Positions 10,072-17,698 are shown, counted from the first letter of the stretch. The stretch: DNA of 23,834 nt from JBJXHB01 sp046160725 (GCA_046160725.1 JBJXHB010000147.1:1-23834); one strand, 5' to 3'. A program made the numbers and translations. Notes: generated from the sequence alone by a model not told the origin.

Positions 10072-12453
10072 TTGCCAACTGCTCTGTCGGATCGAATCGT
10101 CAACACCATTGCCCGCGAAATCCGCGCCACCGCGCACCAGGTCATGGCGGCGGTCGATTTGCTGGACGGCGGCGCCACCGTCCCCTTCATCGCGCGCTAC
10201 CGCAAGGAGATCACCGGTGCGCTGGACGACATCCAGCTGCGCGACCTTGAGTCGCGCCTGAGCTATCTGCGCGAGCTGGAGCTGCGCCGCGCGGCCGTGC
10301 TGAAGTCGATTGAGGAGCAAGGGCGGCTGACACCCGACTTGGCAAGCGCCATCGATACGGCCGAAACCAAGCAGGTCCTGGAAGACCTGTACCTGCCGTA
10401 CAAGCCCAGGCGCCGCACCAAGGGCATGGCCGCGCGCGAGGCCGGGCTCGAGCCCCTGGCCGCCCGCCTGTTGGCCGACCCTGGCCTGGACCCGAACGCG
10501 CAGGCAGTCGACTTCATCAACGCCGATGCTGGCTATGCCGATGTCGCCGCCGTGCTCGATGGCGTGCGTGATCTGCTGGCCGAACGCTGGGCCGAGGACG
10601 CTGGCCTGGTGGGCAGCCTGCGCGAATGGCTCTGGCAGACAGCCCAACTGCGGTCCGTGCTGGCCGGCGGGCAGGATGCCAAAGCGCCGGATGCGGCCCG
10701 CCTGCTTGACTATCACGACTATGCCGAGCCGATCCAACGCGTGCCGTCGCACCGGGCCTTGGCGGTGCTGCGCGGCCGGACCCAGGGACTCCTGGACGTG
10801 GCCGTGCAGCAGGAGGGCGACATCGTCGCTGGACAACCGACACCGGCCGAGGGTCGAATTGCGGCCCATCTGGGCCTGCGCCTGGCGCAGCGCCCGGCCG
10901 ACGTGTTGCTGCGACGTTGCGTGGCCTGGACCTGGAAGGTCAAGCTGTCCCTGAGTCTCGAGCGCGATCTGCTGGCCCGGTTGCGTGAGGCCGCCGAGGC
11001 GGTGGCGATCCGGGTCTTTGCCAGCAACCTGCGCGACCTGTTGCTGGCGGCGCCGGCCGGCTCGCGCGTCGTGATGGGCCTGGACCCGGGCATTCGTACC
11101 GGCGTCAAGGTCGCCGTGGTCTCCGACACCGGCCGCGTGCTGGCCACGGAGACCGTGCATCCGCACGAGCCTCGACGCGACTGGGACGGCGCCGCACACC
11201 GGTTGGAGCAACTGTGCCGTGCCCATGGCGTAGCGTTGATCGCGACCGGGAACGGCACCGCCAGCCGCGAGACCGACCGTCTGGCGGCCGCGGTGGCCCA
11301 GCGCCTGAATGCGTCGCCGGACGCAGCTCGGCGCATCGAGCATCTGGTGATCAGCGAGGCCGGTGCCTCTGTCTATTCAGCGTCGGAGGTGGCCAGCCGC
11401 GAGTTGCCGCAACTGGATGTCAGCCTGCGCGGTGCGGTGTCGATTGCCAGGCGAGTGCAGGACCCGCTGGCCGAGCTGGTCAAGATCGATCCCAAGAGCA
11501 TCGGCGTTGGCCAGTACCAGCACGATGTCGACCAGGCTGAGCTGGCGCGTACGCTCGGCGCGGTGGTCGAAGACTGCGTCAACCATGTGGGCGTGGACCT
11601 GAACACGGCGTCGCCGCCGCTGTTGGCCCGGGTAGCCGGGTTGTCGGCGGGGCTGGCCGAGCGGCTGGTTCAGTGGCGGGACGCCCATGGCCGCTTCGCC
11701 AATCGTCAGCAGTTGCTGCAGGTGCATGGCCTCGGGCCCCGCAGCTTTGAGCAGGCGGCCGGCTTCCTGCGCATCCGGGACGGCGACAACCCGCTGGACA
11801 GCACGGCGGTCCATCCAGAGAGCTATGGCGTGGTCCAGGCGCTGTTGGCGCGGCTGCGCCAGCCCTTGAGCGAGGTAATGGGCCGTCCCGGCGCACTGCA
11901 GGGCGTGGATGCCGCCGCACTGGCGGCGGCCGGCGCAGGGCAGGCGACCGGGCGCGACCTCCTGGCCGAGTTGGCCAAGCCGGGGCGTGACCCGCGGCCT
12001 GACTTTCAAGTTGCGCGGTTCAACGACGGTGTCGAGAGCCTGACCGACCTGCTGCCGGGCATGATCCTTCAAGGCACGGTCAGCAACGTTGCGGCCTTCG
12101 GTGCCTTCGTCGACCTCGGCGTGCATCAGGACGGCCTGGTCCACGTCAGCGAGATGGCCGACCGGTTCGTGAAGGACGCCCACGATGTCGTCAAGGCCGG
12201 CGACATCGTGCAGGTGCGGGTGGTCGAGGTCGACGTGGCGCGCAAACGGATTGCATTGAGCCTGCGGCTGAAGCCCCGCCCCGGCGCGGATAGGCCGAAC
12301 CGGGAGGCCGGTGAAGGCCTCGCAGTGCGCCCGGCCCACCGCTCCGATGGTCGTACGCCGCCGGCCGCGCCGCGCGGGCCAGCCCGCGCGACGGATGCGC
12401 AGCCGGGCAATGCCCTGGCGGATGCCTTCGCTCGGGCCCGGCGCGAACGCTGA
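10072..12453 (+). CDS. tex: Tex transcription accessory protein, S1 RNA-binding
   Basis: This 793-residue protein is full length for Tex, a nucleic-acid-binding factor first found through toxin gene expression in Bordetella. The N-terminal helical part contains TVPFIARYRKEITGALDD and LEDLYLPYKPRRRTK. A YqgF/RNase H-like domain begins near residue 335 (MGLDPGIRTG), helix-hairpin-helix repeats lie around 510-565 (LNTASPPLLARVAGL, VHGLGPRSFEQAAGFLRI), and the S1 domain spans about 660-735 (GTVSNVAAFGAFVDLGVHQDG). An Arg/Pro/Ala-rich basic tail follows. An in-frame TAG at 10045 and the absence of ATG before residue 25 leave TTG 10072 as the only start that keeps the conserved N-terminus. No clear Shine-Dalgarno sequence is seen. 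Confidence 0.95.
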   Translation: MPTALSDRIVNTIAREIRATAHQVMAAVDLLDGGATVPFIARYRKEITGALDDIQLRDLESRLSYLRELELRRAAVLKSIEEQGRLTPDLASAIDTAETKQVLEDLYLPYKPRRRTKGMAAREAGLEPLAARLLADPGLDPNAQAVDFINADAGYADVAAVLDGVRDLLAERWAEDAGLVGSLREWLWQTAQLRSVLAGGQDAKAPDAARLLDYHDYAEPIQRVPSHRALAVLRGRTQGLLDVAVQQEGDIVAGQPTPAEGRIAAHLGLRLAQRPADVLLRRCVAWTWKVKLSLSLERDLLARLREAAEAVAIRVFASNLRDLLLAAPAGSRVVMGLDPGIRTGVKVAVVSDTGRVLATETVHPHEPRRDWDGAAHRLEQLCRAHGVALIATGNGTASRETDRLAAAVAQRLNASPDAARRIEHLVISEAGASVYSASEVASRELPQLDVSLRGAVSIARRVQDPLAELVKIDPKSIGVGQYQHDVDQAELARTLGAVVEDCVNHVGVDLNTASPPLLARVAGLSAGLAERLVQWRDAHGRFANRQQLLQVHGLGPRSFEQAAGFLRIRDGDNPLDSTAVHPESYGVVQALLARLRQPLSEVMGRPGALQGVDAAALAAAGAGQATGRDLLAELAKPGRDPRPDFQVARFNDGVESLTDLLPGMILQGTVSNVAAFGAFVDLGVHQDGLVHVSEMADRFVKDAHDVVKAGDIVQVRVVEVDVARKRIALSLRLKPRPGADRPNREAGEGLAVRPAHRSDGRTPPAAPRGPARATDAQPGNALADAFARARRER

Positions 12454-12472
12454 CAGGCTGCGGCGACCCGCC

Positions 12473-13555
12473 ATGGCAGCCTCGTACAAGCCGTTGCGCG
12501 TCCTGGCCGGGCCTCGTGCCCGCCTTCGGCTGTGCACGCATGGCCTTCAGCCCGGCGATGTGCGTGTGGTTCCGGCGGCCGCCGGTGGACCCAAGGGCCT
12601 GATCTTCAATGCCCTGGACCGGCTTCTCTTCGCGAACTGGTTGCGCGATACACCGCAGTCCCTGCACCTGATGGGCGCGTCCATTGGTGCCTGGCGCATG
12701 GCCTGCGCGACGCTGCCCGACGCCGACGCCGCGTTGCGACAGCTCGCCCATGACTATGTTCACCAGCGCTACGACCACGCGCCAGGACGGGCGCCCCTGG
12801 CATCGCATGTCAGCGAGCGTCTGGGGGCGACCCTGCGCGCGCGGTTCGAAGACCGCGCAGGCGAGGTGTTGTCGCATCCTGGGCGCCGCCTGCATGTGTT
12901 CACCAGCCATGGCCAGGGGTTGCTGGGTCGCCAGGGCAGGCTCCGGACGCCACTCGGCTACGGCCTGGCCTTTGGCGCCAACCTGGTCAGCCGGCGAGCC
13001 CTTGGCCGCACGCTGCGGCGAGTGGTGTTCTCCGACCCGCGCACGCCCTGGCCTTTCGTCGCCGATGACTTCCCGACCGACCTGGTCCCGCTGTCGGCGA
13101 CCAACCTGTGCGCCAGCATTCTGGCCAGCTGCTCGATTCCGTTCTGGCTGGATGCGGTGCACGATATTCCGGGCGGCCCGGCCGGCGCCTATTGGGATGG
13201 CGGCATCACCGACTACCACCTGCACCTACCGTACGCGGACATGGACCAGGGGCTGGTGCTCTATCCCCACTTTTCGGACCGGCTGGTTCCGGGCTGGTTG
13301 GACAAGGCCCTGACCAGCCGGCACCGGCCCAGCCCCTTCCTGGACAATGTGGTTCTGCTGGTTCCGCATCCGGACTGGGTGGCCAGCCTGCCCAATGGCA
13401 AGCTGCCCGACCGCGCGGACTTCAAGGCCTATGGCGATGACCACGATGGCCGGGTCCGGGTCTGGAGTCAGGTTGTGAGCGAAAGCGAGCGCCTGGCCGA
13501 CGCCTTTGCCGGCCTGACCGCGTTGACCACTATCGATGCCGAGCCCTTGATTTGA
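12473..13555 (+). CDS. Patatin-like hydrolase (divergent phospholipase fold)
   Basis: This 360-residue protein has the three hallmarks of the patatin fold in the right order. The Gly-rich oxyanion loop G38-G39-P40-K41-G42 follows a short strand (VRVVPAAAGGPKG), the nucleophile elbow is G68-A69-S70-I71-G72, and the dyad Asp is D242 in WDGGITDY. The loop has Lys where most patatins have Arg. Patatins act as lipid acyl hydrolases through a Ser-Asp dyad. There is no signal peptide or membrane segment, so it is probably cytoplasmic. It starts 19 bases after tex and may share its transcript. The substrate is unknown. Confidence 0.75.
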   Translation: MAASYKPLRVLAGPRARLRLCTHGLQPGDVRVVPAAAGGPKGLIFNALDRLLFANWLRDTPQSLHLMGASIGAWRMACATLPDADAALRQLAHDYVHQRYDHAPGRAPLASHVSERLGATLRARFEDRAGEVLSHPGRRLHVFTSHGQGLLGRQGRLRTPLGYGLAFGANLVSRRALGRTLRRVVFSDPRTPWPFVADDFPTDLVPLSATNLCASILASCSIPFWLDAVHDIPGGPAGAYWDGGITDYHLHLPYADMDQGLVLYPHFSDRLVPGWLDKALTSRHRPSPFLDNVVLLVPHPDWVASLPNGKLPDRADFKAYGDDHDGRVRVWSQVVSESERLADAFAGLTALTTIDAEPLI

Positions 13556-13655
13556 GACTCTGATCAACCGAAACCACGGCTGCCGCGTTGTATCGGCTGA
13601 GCGCGCTTGTCGCGCCCGTCTCGCTCAACGCCCCAGACCCAGGCCAGGAGGCCCC

Positions 13656-14132
13656 ATGACTGTTTCCCTGCTCCAGCGTGCCGCCGTTGTCTTGTGCGCC
13701 TTGATGCTGACCGCCTGCGCCCATCGCAGCAGCGGGTCGGCCTCGCGTACCGAGCCGATCTACAACGCCGGCGGGCCGGGCTCCGCGGAGGTCACCTACG
13801 GCGTCGTCCAGGCGGTCGAGCGCGTGGCCGGCAAGGGAGAGGCCAGCGGCACGGGTGCCGTGGTCGGCGCGATAGCCGGCGCCTTGGTCGGCCGCCAGTT
13901 TGGGTTCAGCAAGGATGGGCGCGACCAGGGCACCGTTGTCGGCACCTTTGTCGGGGCCTTGATCGGCAACGAAGTGGAGCGCCAGTCCGCGCGTGGCGGC
14001 GCTGAAGTCTGGCGGGTGACAGTCAACCTGGACCAGGGCGGGCAGCGTCGCGTCGATGTGCCGGCAGGGGGCGCGGAGCTGCGCCCTGGTGATCGGGTGC
14101 GCGTCGAAGGCGGACGAGTCGTGCGGATCTGA
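13656..14132 (+). CDS. Glycine-zipper outer-membrane lipoprotein (SlyB/PcP-like)
   Basis: This 158-residue protein has a lipoprotein signal peptide ending in the lipobox L18-T19-A20-C21; Ala at +2 after the Cys predicts sorting to the outer membrane. The central part is a glycine zipper 2TM domain with G-x3-G spacing in two passes (TGAVVGAIAGALVGRQFG and QGTVVGTFVGALIGNE). The C-terminal part (VWRVTVNLDQGG through LRPGDRVRVEGGRVVRI) forms the small beta domain common in SlyB/PcP proteins. A strong AGGAGG lies just before the ATG. Its role is likely envelope integrity, as for SlyB; the exact function is unknown. Confidence 0.85.
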   Translation: MTVSLLQRAAVVLCALMLTACAHRSSGSASRTEPIYNAGGPGSAEVTYGVVQAVERVAGKGEASGTGAVVGAIAGALVGRQFGFSKDGRDQGTVVGTFVGALIGNEVERQSARGGAEVWRVTVNLDQGGQRRVDVPAGGAELRPGDRVRVEGGRVVRI

Positions 14133-14139
14133 CGGACCC

Positions 14140-14171
14140 TTGCGACGACTGGTCTGCGTCGACCCTACAAT
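14140..14171 (+). promoter_or_regulatory. Candidate sigma-70 promoter of the thrS operon
   Basis: A strong -10-like TACAAT (14166-14171) lies 37 bases before the leader ORF. TTGCGA (14140-14145) could be its -35 box, but the spacing is 20 bases, longer than the optimum of 17, so the -35 assignment is weak. Transcription would begin near 14178, giving a short untranslated leader of about 30 bases before the leader peptide. Confidence 0.45.
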
Positions 14172-14208
14172 GGCTGGCATCGACATCGACGGGCTTGAAA
14201 GGGGCACC

Positions 14209-14253
14209 ATGGTTCTGACACCGCGAACTACGACGTTCTTCACCGAACGCTGA
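14209..14253 (+). CDS. Thr/Phe-rich leader peptide of the thrS operon
   Basis: This 14-codon ORF encodes MVLTPRTTTFFTER. Five codons are for Thr, using all four Thr triplets (ACA, ACT, ACG, ACG, ACC), and two consecutive TTC codons are for Phe. AAAGGGG lies just before the ATG. The ORF ends directly before overlapping inverted repeats and a terminator hairpin, as attenuator leader peptides do. The Thr-Thr-Thr-Phe-Phe-Thr core matches the two synthetases of the downstream operon, ThrRS and PheRS. The frame is also open upstream through the end of the lipoprotein gene, but the Shine-Dalgarno sequence and the promoter position favour this short form. It is predicted from architecture only. Confidence 0.6.
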   Translation: MVLTPRTTTFFTER

Positions 14254-14334
14254 TCGGCCGCGCGGTCACGCCCATATCCCTTTTGCCTATATCTACCCAG
14301 CAAAGCGCGGCTCCTGCCGCGCTTTGTCGTTTCT
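14220..14334 (+). promoter_or_regulatory. Putative ribosome-mediated transcription attenuator before thrS
   Basis: Three mutually exclusive pairings are visible. Protector: 14220-14225 with 14261-14266 (6 bp); the 5' arm lies in the leader codons just before the Thr run, and an inner hairpin 14234-14238/14245-14249 sits between the arms. Antiterminator: 14257-14263 with 14305-14311 (7 bp, extendable by a G-U pair). Terminator: 14301-14310 with 14317-14326 (10 bp perfect), followed by TCGTTTCT. A ribosome stalled on the ACT-ACG-ACG codons (14227-14235) would cover the protector arm and free the antiterminator. A ribosome reaching the stop codon (14251-14253) would mask 14257-14263 and allow termination. 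The pairings are seen directly; the mechanism is inferred. Confidence 0.6.
14301..14334 (+). terminator. Terminator hairpin of the thrS leader
   Basis: A perfect 10-bp stem with a six-base loop (arms CAAAGCGCGG and CCGCGCTTTG) is followed by a moderately T-rich stretch (TCGTTTCT). It stands 19 bases before the thrS start codon, so it is an intra-operon conditional terminator and not the end of the lipoprotein gene alone. Confidence 0.65.
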
Positions 14335-14352
14335 GATGACCTGGAGCAACCC

Positions 14353-16272
14353 ATGATTCGAATCACGCTGCCTGATGGCTCGGTCCGAGAGCACATGGCG
14401 CCGCTGACCCTCGGCGAATTCGCCGCCACGATCGGCCCCGGCCTGGCCAAGGCGGCCCTTGGCGGCCGTATCACGCGCGCTGGCGCCAGCCAGCTGGTCG
14501 ACCTGAGCCATCGTATCGACAGCGATGTCGCGCTGGCCATCGTGACCGACAAGGACCCGGACGGCCTCGAGCTGATCCGCCATTCGACGGCGCATCTGTT
14601 GGCCTACGCGGTGAAGGAGCTGTTCCCAGACGCCCAGGTCACGATCGGGCCGGTGATCGAGAACGGCTTCTACTACGACTTCGCCTACAGCCGCCCGTTC
14701 ACGCCAGAAGACCTGGCCGCCATCGAGACCCGCATGGCGGAACTGGCCCGCAAGGACGAGCCCGTGGTGCGGCGCGTCCTGCCCCGTGACGAAGCCGTGT
14801 CCTACTTCAAATCACTGGGTGAGCACTACAAGGCCGAGATCATCGGTGCCATACCGGCCGGCGAGGATGTCTCGCTGTACCGCGAAGGCGGCTTCGAGGA
14901 CCTCTGCCGGGGGCCCCACGTGCCGTCGACCGGCCGACTCAGGCACTTCAAGCTGATGAAGGTGGCTGGCGCCTACTGGCGCGGCGATCACCGCAACGAG
15001 CAGTTGCAGCGCATCTATGGGACGGCTTGGGCAACCAAGGATGACCTCCAGGGCTATATCCACATGCTGGAGGAGGCGGAGAAGCGTGACCACCGCAAGC
15101 TCGGAAGGGAACTGGACTTGTTCCACATGGAGGAGACGGCGCCGGGGCTGGTGTTCTGGCATCCGAAGGGCTGGACGGTCTGGCAGCAAGTCGAGCAGTA
15201 CATGCGCGCGGTCTATCGTGACAACGGCTATCAGGAGGTCAAAGGCCCCCAGATCCTTGACCGGGCGCTGTGGGAAAAGACGGGTCACTGGCAGAACTAC
15301 CGGGAGACCATGTTCACCACCGAGTCGGAGAAGCGTGACTACGCGTTGAAGCCGATGAACTGCCCAGGGCATGTTCTGATCTTTAACTCAGACATGCGCA
15401 GCTACCGCGACTTGCCGTTGCGCTACGGCGAGTTCGGCCAATGCCATCGCAACGAGCCCAGCGGCGCCCTGCACGGGATCATGCGGGTGCGCGGCTTCAC
15501 GCAGGACGACGGCCACATCTTCTGCACCGAGGACCAGATCCTGGACGAGTGCGTGGCCTACACGACGCTGCTGCAGAAGGTCTACGCCGACTTCGGCTTT
15601 GCCGACATCATCTACAAGGTGGCAACGCGACCAGAAAAGCGGGTCGGATCCGACGCGATGTGGGACAAGGCCGAATTCGCCTTGATGGAGTCGCTGCGGC
15701 GGTCCGGCTGCGACTTCGTCGTCTCGCCCGCAGACGGCGCCTTCTATGGGCCCAAGATCGAATACACCCTGAAGGACGCCATCGGGCGACAGTGGCAGTG
15801 CGGCACGATGCAAGTTGACTTCAACACGGCAGAGCGGCTGGGCGGGGAGTACGTGACCGAGAAGAGCGGCCGGGCCGCACCGGTGATGCTGCACCGGGCC
15901 ATCCTCGGCAGCCTGGAGCGCTTTATTGGCATCCTGATCGAGCAGCATGCCGGCGCACTGCCGACCTGGCTCGCGCCGCAGCAGGTTTCGGTGCTCACGA
16001 TTGCCGAGGCGCAGGCGGATTTTGCCGCCGAGGTGGCAAAAACGCTGCAAAAACAAGGAGTTAGGGCCAAAGCCGATTTGCGCCCCGACAAGATCACCTA
16101 TAAAATCCGCGGGCATTCGTTGCAAAAGGTCCCGTACCTCCTTGTCGTTGGCGACAAGGAGAAGGCAAGCGGGGCCGTTGCGGTGCGCGCCCGTGGCAAT
16201 CGGGACCTTGGGGTCATGCCGTTGGAGGCCTTCATTGAGAAGGTGCTTGACGATATCGCTCGCAAGGCCTGA
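14353..16272 (+). CDS. thrS: Threonyl-tRNA synthetase
   Basis: This 639-residue class II synthetase charges tRNA-Thr. It has the N-terminal TGS domain (about 1-62), the editing domain with HSTAHLLAYAV and the second-half metal-type motif around CRGPHVPSTG, the catalytic core, and a C-terminal anticodon-binding domain (from about 540). The catalytic zinc ligands are C337 (MNCPGH), H388 (DDGHIF) and H514 (MLHRA), each exactly three positions after the E. coli residues C334, H385 and H511. GGAG lies before the ATG. It is the first structural gene of the operon and follows the putative Thr/Phe attenuator. In E. coli thrS is controlled by translational autoregulation and in Bacillus by a T-box; neither structure is evident here. 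Confidence 0.98.
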   Translation: MIRITLPDGSVREHMAPLTLGEFAATIGPGLAKAALGGRITRAGASQLVDLSHRIDSDVALAIVTDKDPDGLELIRHSTAHLLAYAVKELFPDAQVTIGPVIENGFYYDFAYSRPFTPEDLAAIETRMAELARKDEPVVRRVLPRDEAVSYFKSLGEHYKAEIIGAIPAGEDVSLYREGGFEDLCRGPHVPSTGRLRHFKLMKVAGAYWRGDHRNEQLQRIYGTAWATKDDLQGYIHMLEEAEKRDHRKLGRELDLFHMEETAPGLVFWHPKGWTVWQQVEQYMRAVYRDNGYQEVKGPQILDRALWEKTGHWQNYRETMFTTESEKRDYALKPMNCPGHVLIFNSDMRSYRDLPLRYGEFGQCHRNEPSGALHGIMRVRGFTQDDGHIFCTEDQILDECVAYTTLLQKVYADFGFADIIYKVATRPEKRVGSDAMWDKAEFALMESLRRSGCDFVVSPADGAFYGPKIEYTLKDAIGRQWQCGTMQVDFNTAERLGGEYVTEKSGRAAPVMLHRAILGSLERFIGILIEQHAGALPTWLAPQQVSVLTIAEAQADFAAEVAKTLQKQGVRAKADLRPDKITYKIRGHSLQKVPYLLVVGDKEKASGAVAVRARGNRDLGVMPLEAFIEKVLDDIARKA

Positions 16273-16347
16273 TCAAGTCATTGGCGCGCTTGTCTTTTTT
16301 CTTCGGCTCCGGTAGCTGCCTTCGGGGTTGGTAGAGGGGTTCAAACC

Positions 16348-16896
16348 ATCGCTACGTTCATGGACCGGCGCATCCCGAATGTGGAGCGCAAGCATCGGCT
16401 CAATCGCGAGATCACCGCGCCCAGCGTACGGCTCAACGGTGTTGACAACGAGCCCTTGGGCATCGTCACCCTCATGGAGGCTCTGCGGCTGTCCGGTGAG
16501 GCCGATGTCGATCTGGTGGAGATCGCCGCGACTGCGGACCCACCGGTGTGTCGGTTGATGGACTATGGCAAGTTCAAGTACCAAGAACAGAAGAAGGCCG
16601 CCGAGGCCAAGTCCAAGCAGAAGATCATCGAAGTCAAGGAAGTCAAGTTCCGGCCTGGCACCGACGACAACGACTACAACATCAAGGTTCGCAACCTTCG
16701 CCGGTTTATCGGTGAAGATGGCGACAAGGGCAAGGTCACGTTGCGGTTCCGCGGTCGCGAGATCACGCACCAGGAGATCGGCATGCGGTTGCTGGAACGC
16801 ATCCGCGACGAGCTGGCCGATGTGGCGCTCGTTGAGCACATGCCCAAGCTGGAAGGCCGTCAGATGATCATGGTTCTGGCACCGAAGCGGAAGTAG
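16348..16896 (+). CDS. infC: Translation initiation factor IF-3, probable AUC start
   Basis: IF-3 binds the 30S subunit and checks start-codon pairing. The protein has the N-terminal domain (HRLNREITAPSVRLNGVDNEPLG), the lysine-rich linker (MDYGKFKYQEQKKAAEAKSK) and the C-terminal domain (KFRPGTDDNDYNIKVRNLRRFI through PKLEGRQMIMVLAP). GAGGGG (16334-16339) lies eight bases before ATC 16348 but 20 bases before the first ATG (16360), so the start is probably ATC, reading MATFMDRR and giving 182 residues. Non-AUG starts of infC (AUU in E. coli) let IF-3 repress its own translation. If ATG 16360 is used, the protein has 178 residues. A 75-base spacer separates it from thrS. Confidence 0.93.
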   Translation: MATFMDRRIPNVERKHRLNREITAPSVRLNGVDNEPLGIVTLMEALRLSGEADVDLVEIAATADPPVCRLMDYGKFKYQEQKKAAEAKSKQKIIEVKEVKFRPGTDDNDYNIKVRNLRRFIGEDGDKGKVTLRFRGREITHQEIGMRLLERIRDELADVALVEHMPKLEGRQMIMVLAPKRK

Positions 16897-17026
16897 AGAG
16901 CAGATTTCGAGGAATTCCCCGCCACGGTTGGTTCGCCGGGGCGACGGAAGCACAAGCCAACCTAGGCCATCAAGTGGGGCGCCGCGGCGACCCCCGCCTG
17001 CGAAGGCAGCAAAACCAGGAGCATTC
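16897..17026 (+). promoter_or_regulatory. infC-rpmI spacer, possible L20 autoregulation leader
   Basis: This 130-base spacer is long for a ribosomal operon and contains complementary segments, such as GGTTGG (16926-16931) with CCAACC (16957-16962), around a GC-rich centre. In E. coli, L20 represses rpmI-rplT by binding RNA in this region. I cannot recognise the specific L20-binding fold here, so this is a positional inference. AGGAG before rpmI is at 17017-17021. Confidence 0.25.
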
Positions 17027-17230
17027 ATGCCCAAAATGAAGACCAAGAAAAGCGCGGCAAAGCGGTTCCGCGTGCGTCCAGGTGGCACCGTCAAGCGCGG
17101 TCAGGCGTTCAAGCGCCATATCCTGACGAAGAAGGCAACCGGCCGGAAGCGCCATCTGCGCGGCCCGGCAACTGTGCATGAGACCAACATGGGTCACATG
17201 GCACAGATGCTGCCTTTTGCCGGCCTCTGA
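17027..17230 (+). CDS. rpmI: 50S ribosomal protein L35
   Basis: This 67-residue, strongly basic protein has the L35 signature MPKMKTKKSAAKRFRVRPGG and ends with HMAQMLPFAGL, a normal length for the family. L35 is a structural protein of the large ribosomal subunit. AGGAG precedes the ATG at a six-base distance (17017-17021). The frame is open further upstream without homology, so the short form is chosen. rplT follows after 32 bases. Confidence 0.97.
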   Translation: MPKMKTKKSAAKRFRVRPGGTVKRGQAFKRHILTKKATGRKRHLRGPATVHETNMGHMAQMLPFAGL

Positions 17231-17262
17231 CAGGCCAAGACGCACCACCTTAGGAGAACCGT

Positions 17263-17619
17263 ATGCCTCGCGTAAAACGCGGCGTCACAGCCCGCGCTCG
17301 CCACAAGAAGATCCTCGCCCTAGCCAAGGGCTATCGCGGCCGCCGCAAGAATGTCTTCCGCATCGCCAAGCAGGCGGTGATGAAGGCGGGCCAATATGCC
17401 TACCGCGACCGCCGCACCCGCAAGCGTGTGTTCCGCCAGCTCTGGATTGCCCGGATCAACGCGGCGACCCGCGGCCTGGGGCTGAGCTACAGCCGCTTCA
17501 TGGCCGGCATGAAGAAGGCCTCCATCGAGATCGATCGCAAGGTGCTGGCCGACATGGCCGTCAACGATCCGGCCGCCTTTGGCAGCATCGTCGACAAGGT
17601 GAAGGCCCAGCTCGCCTGA
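17263..17619 (+). CDS. rplT: 50S ribosomal protein L20
   Basis: This 118-residue protein is full length and starts MPRVKRGVTARARHKKIL. It has the basic N-terminal extension (AKGYRGRRKNVFRIAKQAV) that runs into 23S rRNA and the globular C-terminal part (INAATRGLGLSYSRFMAGMKKA). L20 is needed early in 50S assembly and in other bacteria represses its own operon. AGGAGA lies ahead of the ATG. A strong terminator-like hairpin lies 46 bases after the stop. Confidence 0.98.
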   Translation: MPRVKRGVTARARHKKILALAKGYRGRRKNVFRIAKQAVMKAGQYAYRDRRTRKRVFRQLWIARINAATRGLGLSYSRFMAGMKKASIEIDRKVLADMAVNDPAAFGSIVDKVKAQLA

Positions 17620-17665
17620 TGTCGCCCGCGCCGGCCGCAGGGTCGGTCGTGGCTCCAGCCAGTGC

Positions 17666-17698
17666 AAGGCCGTCACCTTTTGGGGGACGGCCTTTTTC
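17666..17698 (+). terminator. Hairpin terminator/attenuator between rplT and pheS
   Basis: A perfect 9-bp stem (17666-17674 with 17686-17694), with two further inner C-G pairs, is followed by a T-run that begins in the stem end (TTTTT, 17693-17697). The form is that of a classic intrinsic terminator. Only 17 bases separate the T-run from the pheS ATG, so pheST transcripts must pass through it; it probably acts as a partial or regulated terminator. Confidence 0.8.

Noticed and set aside
11377..12537. A 386-codon open frame on the minus strand opposite tex
   Set aside because: Tex is unambiguous on the plus strand. The antisense translation has biased Arg/His/Gln content and no family blocks.
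14056..14253. A 65-codon ORF ending with the leader peptide
   Set aside because: Most of it overlaps the lipoprotein gene and the promoter region; only the last 14 codons have a Shine-Dalgarno sequence and a meaningful composition.
14133..14352. T-box riboswitch before thrS
   Set aside because: No specifier loop or antiterminator T-box sequence is recognisable. A short coding leader with Thr codons explains the region better, and T-boxes are not typical of Proteobacteria.
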